A stretch of 64,000 bases of DNA from the NCBI GenBank assembly GCA_029202845.1, contig CP119315.1, forward strand, positions 1,953,001 through 2,017,000. Direction: 5' to 3'. The position numbers and the translations under genes were made by a program. Of the stretch, positions 62,131 to 64,000 are shown one piece after another (the stretch's first letter is position 1; the number at the start of each line of letters is the position of its first letter). This DNA is from Candidatus Sphingomonas colombiensis. GTDB lineage: Bacteria; Pseudomonadota; Alphaproteobacteria; Sphingomonadales; Sphingomonadaceae. Under the pieces are notes generated by a model. It searched no databases. It saw nothing but the letters and a program-made list of their open reading frames with translations, and was not told the origin of the DNA.

Positions 62131-63184
62131 GGCGGCTGGCGTGCGCTGCATTTGGATGCGCGGCGGCACCTCCAAGGGCGGCTATTTCCTCGCCGACGAG
62201 CTTCCTGCCGATATCGCCGACCGCGATGCCTTTCTGCTCCGCGTGATGGGGTCGCCTGATCCGCGCCAGATCGACGGGATGGGCGGCGCTGATCCGCTGA
62301 CCTCCAAGGTCGCGGTGGTGCGCAAATCGGCGCGGCCAGATGTCGATGTCGACTATTTGTTTCTTCAGGTTTTTGTCGATCAGGCGATCGTCGCTGACGC
62401 GCAGAATTGCGGCAACATTCTCGCCGGGGTCGGACCGTTCGCGATCGAGCGTGGGCTGGTCAAACCGCAGGAAGCTGAGACACGCGTCGCAATCTTCATG
62501 GAAAATACCGGGCAGGTAGCTGTGGCGACGGTGCGGACGCCCGGCGGTGAGATCGCTTATGCGGGTGGGGCGGCGATCAGCGGCGTGCCCGGTACCGCAT
62601 CGCCGATCCCGCTTGCCTTCCGCGATACGGCTGGCTCCACCTGTGGCGCGCTACTGCCGACCGGCAACGGGGTGGATGAGATCAACGGTGTCGCGTGCAC
62701 GCTGATCGACAATGGCATGCCCTGCGTCGTGCTGCGCGCCGAAAGCGTCGGGGTGACCGGCTATGAAGATCGCGACATGCTTGATGCAGATGGGGCGATG
62801 AAAGCAAAGGTCGAGGCGATCCGCCTGGCCGCTGGGCCGTTGATGAATCTCGGCGATGTCGCCACGAAATCGGTGCCCAAGATGATGCTGGTCGCCGCCC
62901 CGCGCGAGGGCGGAGCGGTCGCGGTGCGCTCGTTGATCCCGCATCGCGTTCACGCCTCGATCGGTGTGCTCGGCGCGGTCAGTGTCGCGACTGCGTGCTT
63001 GATCGAAGGATCGCCCGCGCATGCCGTCGCCAAAGTGCCCGATGGGCGCAGCAAGACGCTCGGCGTCGAGCATCCGAGTGGCGTCACCGAATGCGTGGTG
63101 ACGGTGGATGAGGCCGGGCAACCGGTGGAGGCGGGGATGCTGCGCACGGCGCGCAAGCTGATGGATGGAGTGGTTTTCGGATGA
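62123..63184 (+). CDS. ligU: 4-oxalomesaconate tautomerase LigU (PrpF family)
   Basis: An allylic isomerase that makes the keto hexenedioate from oxalomesaconate, between LigI and LigJ. The 353-aa protein has the PrpF pattern: CIWMRGGTSKGGYFLADELP, MGSPDPRQIDGMGGADPLTS, KVAVVRKS, ADAQNCGNILAGVGPFAIE (conserved Cys), DNGMPCVVLRAESVGVTGYE and RSLIPHRVHASIGVLGAVSV, ending HPSGVTECVV. The start overlaps ligK by 8 bases and the stop overlaps the ligI start (ATGA). Naming rests on the lig context; sequence alone gives PrpF family. Confidence 0.9.
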   Translation: MSEAAGVRCIWMRGGTSKGGYFLADELPADIADRDAFLLRVMGSPDPRQIDGMGGADPLTSKVAVVRKSARPDVDVDYLFLQVFVDQAIVADAQNCGNILAGVGPFAIERGLVKPQEAETRVAIFMENTGQVAVATVRTPGGEIAYAGGAAISGVPGTASPIPLAFRDTAGSTCGALLPTGNGVDEINGVACTLIDNGMPCVVLRAESVGVTGYEDRDMLDADGAMKAKVEAIRLAAGPLMNLGDVATKSVPKMMLVAAPREGGAVAVRSLIPHRVHASIGVLGAVSVATACLIEGSPAHAVAKVPDGRSKTLGVEHPSGVTECVVTVDEAGQPVEAGMLRTARKLMDGVVFG

Positions 63185-64000
63185 GCAATGATCAAGCGGG
63201 CCGCATCCTGAGCTGGACGCAAAATCCGTCGAAACCCGATTTCACCCCCCCGGCCGGTGCGGTTGATGCGCATTGCCATGTGTTCGGGCCGATGGCGCAA
63301 TTCCCTTTCAGCGCGAAGGCCAAATATCTGCCGCAGGATGCGGGCGCGGAGACGTTGTTCGCGCTGCGCGACCGTCTCGGCTTCGGCCGCAACGTGATCG
63401 TTCAGGCGAGCTGCCACGGCACAGACAATGCTGCCACGCTCCACGCGATTGCGGTATCCAACGGACGTGCGCGCGGTGTCGCGGTGGTCGATCCCGCGAT
63501 CGACGATGCCGAACTCGATCGGCTGCACGCCGGCGGCATTCGCGGTATCCGGTTCAACTTCCTCAAGCGACTGGTCGATGATGCGCCGAAGGACAAATTC
63601 ATCGAAGTGTCGCACCGCATCGAGCGGCTGGGGTGGCATGTCGTAGTCTATTTCGAGGCGGACATATTGGAGGAATTGCGCCCGTTCCTCGCCGCGATCC
63701 CGGTGCCGCTGGTGATCGACCACATGGGCCGGCCGGATGTGTCGCAGGGAGCGGACGGGACCGACATGCGCGCATTTCGTGCGTTGCTCGACAGTCGCGA
63801 GGATATCTGGACCAAGGTGACCTGCCCGGACCGGCTCGATCCGAAGGGCGCACCTTATGACGATTTCGTTCGCGCGGTGCGGCCGCTGGTGGCGGACTAT
63901 TCGGATCGCGTGCTGTGGGGCACCGACTGGCCGCATCCCAATATGCAGGATGCTATCCCCGATGACGGCGCGCTGGTCGACGTGATCCCGCGTATCGCGC
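63181..64000 (+). CDS. ligI: 2-pyrone-4,6-dicarboxylate hydrolase LigI (3' end cut by window edge)
   Basis: A metal-independent amidohydrolase opening PDC to oxalomesaconate. From ATG 63181 the frame is open to the window end (273 codons). It has RILSWTQNPSKPDFTPPAGA, VDAHCHVFGPMAQFPFSAKA (HxH), NVIVQASCHGTDNAATLHA, GGIRGIRFNFLKRLVDDAPK, WHVVVYFEADILEELRPFLA and LVIDHMGRPDVSQG, then VLWGTDWPHPNMQDAIPDDG with the catalytic Asp. Strong match to SYK-6 LigI, which is about 290 aa, so only the last part is missing. Confidence 0.95.
   Translation, partial: MSNDQAGRILSWTQNPSKPDFTPPAGAVDAHCHVFGPMAQFPFSAKAKYLPQDAGAETLFALRDRLGFGRNVIVQASCHGTDNAATLHAIAVSNGRARGVAVVDPAIDDAELDRLHAGGIRGIRFNFLKRLVDDAPKDKFIEVSHRIERLGWHVVVYFEADILEELRPFLAAIPVPLVIDHMGRPDVSQGADGTDMRAFRALLDSREDIWTKVTCPDRLDPKGAPYDDFVRAVRPLVADYSDRVLWGTDWPHPNMQDAIPDDGALVDVIPRIA

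Overview
The window reads as chromosomal DNA of a GC-rich alphaproteobacterium of the sphingomonad type (Sphingomonas or a close relative). The main reasons are: a TorF-like porin; a glnB-glnA pair behind a sigma-54 promoter; an alphaproteobacterial DksA with a reduced zinc finger; a GTTC-N7-GTTC SOS-type box; PHA synthase with a lysine/alanine-rich phasin; and a full protocatechuate 4,5-cleavage (lig) gene set that closely resembles my memory of the Sphingobium SYK-6 proteins. No tRNA, rRNA, CRISPR array, insertion sequence or prophage was seen.

Layout. 0-4 kb: the end of the purine operon (purS, purQ), an M20 peptidase and small exported or porin proteins. 4-6.3 kb: nitrogen control (glnB-glnA). 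6.4-15.5 kb: a PQQ alcohol dehydrogenase lipoprotein, an LssY_C protein, methionine aminopeptidase, a CinA-like protein, an S24/HTH regulator divergent from two tiny genes across a probable SOS/operator region, a TauE/SafE transporter and an AlaC-type aminotransferase. 15.6-20.3 kb: PHA synthase, phasin, clpS and murA. 20.4-31.1 kb: a catabolic block (two acyl-CoA synthetases, thiolase, TetR regulator, quinone oxidoreductase, GMC dehydrogenase, aldehyde dehydrogenase, EthD protein). It looks able to take an alcohol through aldehyde and acid to acyl-CoA and thiolysis. 31.2-37.2 kb: tamA-tamB. 37.3-47.7 kb: small proteins, GNAT, thioesterase, HerA-like ATPase, the hflK-hflC-degP quality-control group, mrp, a CoA-binding protein, dctA and a PilZ protein. 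47.8-55.2 kb: tyrS, an NlpD-like LysM/M23 protein, surE, serS, a Ser/Gly-rich repeat surface protein, dksA, a second PilZ protein and a cold shock gene.

55.8-64 kb holds the protocatechuate 4,5-cleavage pathway in two divergent arms. The left arm is a dual-HTH LysR regulator, a DUF1932 dehydrogenase, ligJ, ligA, ligB and ligC. The right arm is ligK, ligU and ligI, the last cut by the window end. Together they take protocatechuate to pyruvate plus oxaloacetate.

Many genes in 16.9-19.6, 46.4-52.7 and 54.6-58.6 kb carry short indels that break the reading frame, while 19.6-46.4 and 58.6-64 kb are clean. Essential genes (murA, tyrS, serS) are among the broken ones, and most indels are extra G or C bases. 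Assembly or sequencing error is therefore far more likely than gene decay. These genes are typed as pseudogenes with their full intended spans.
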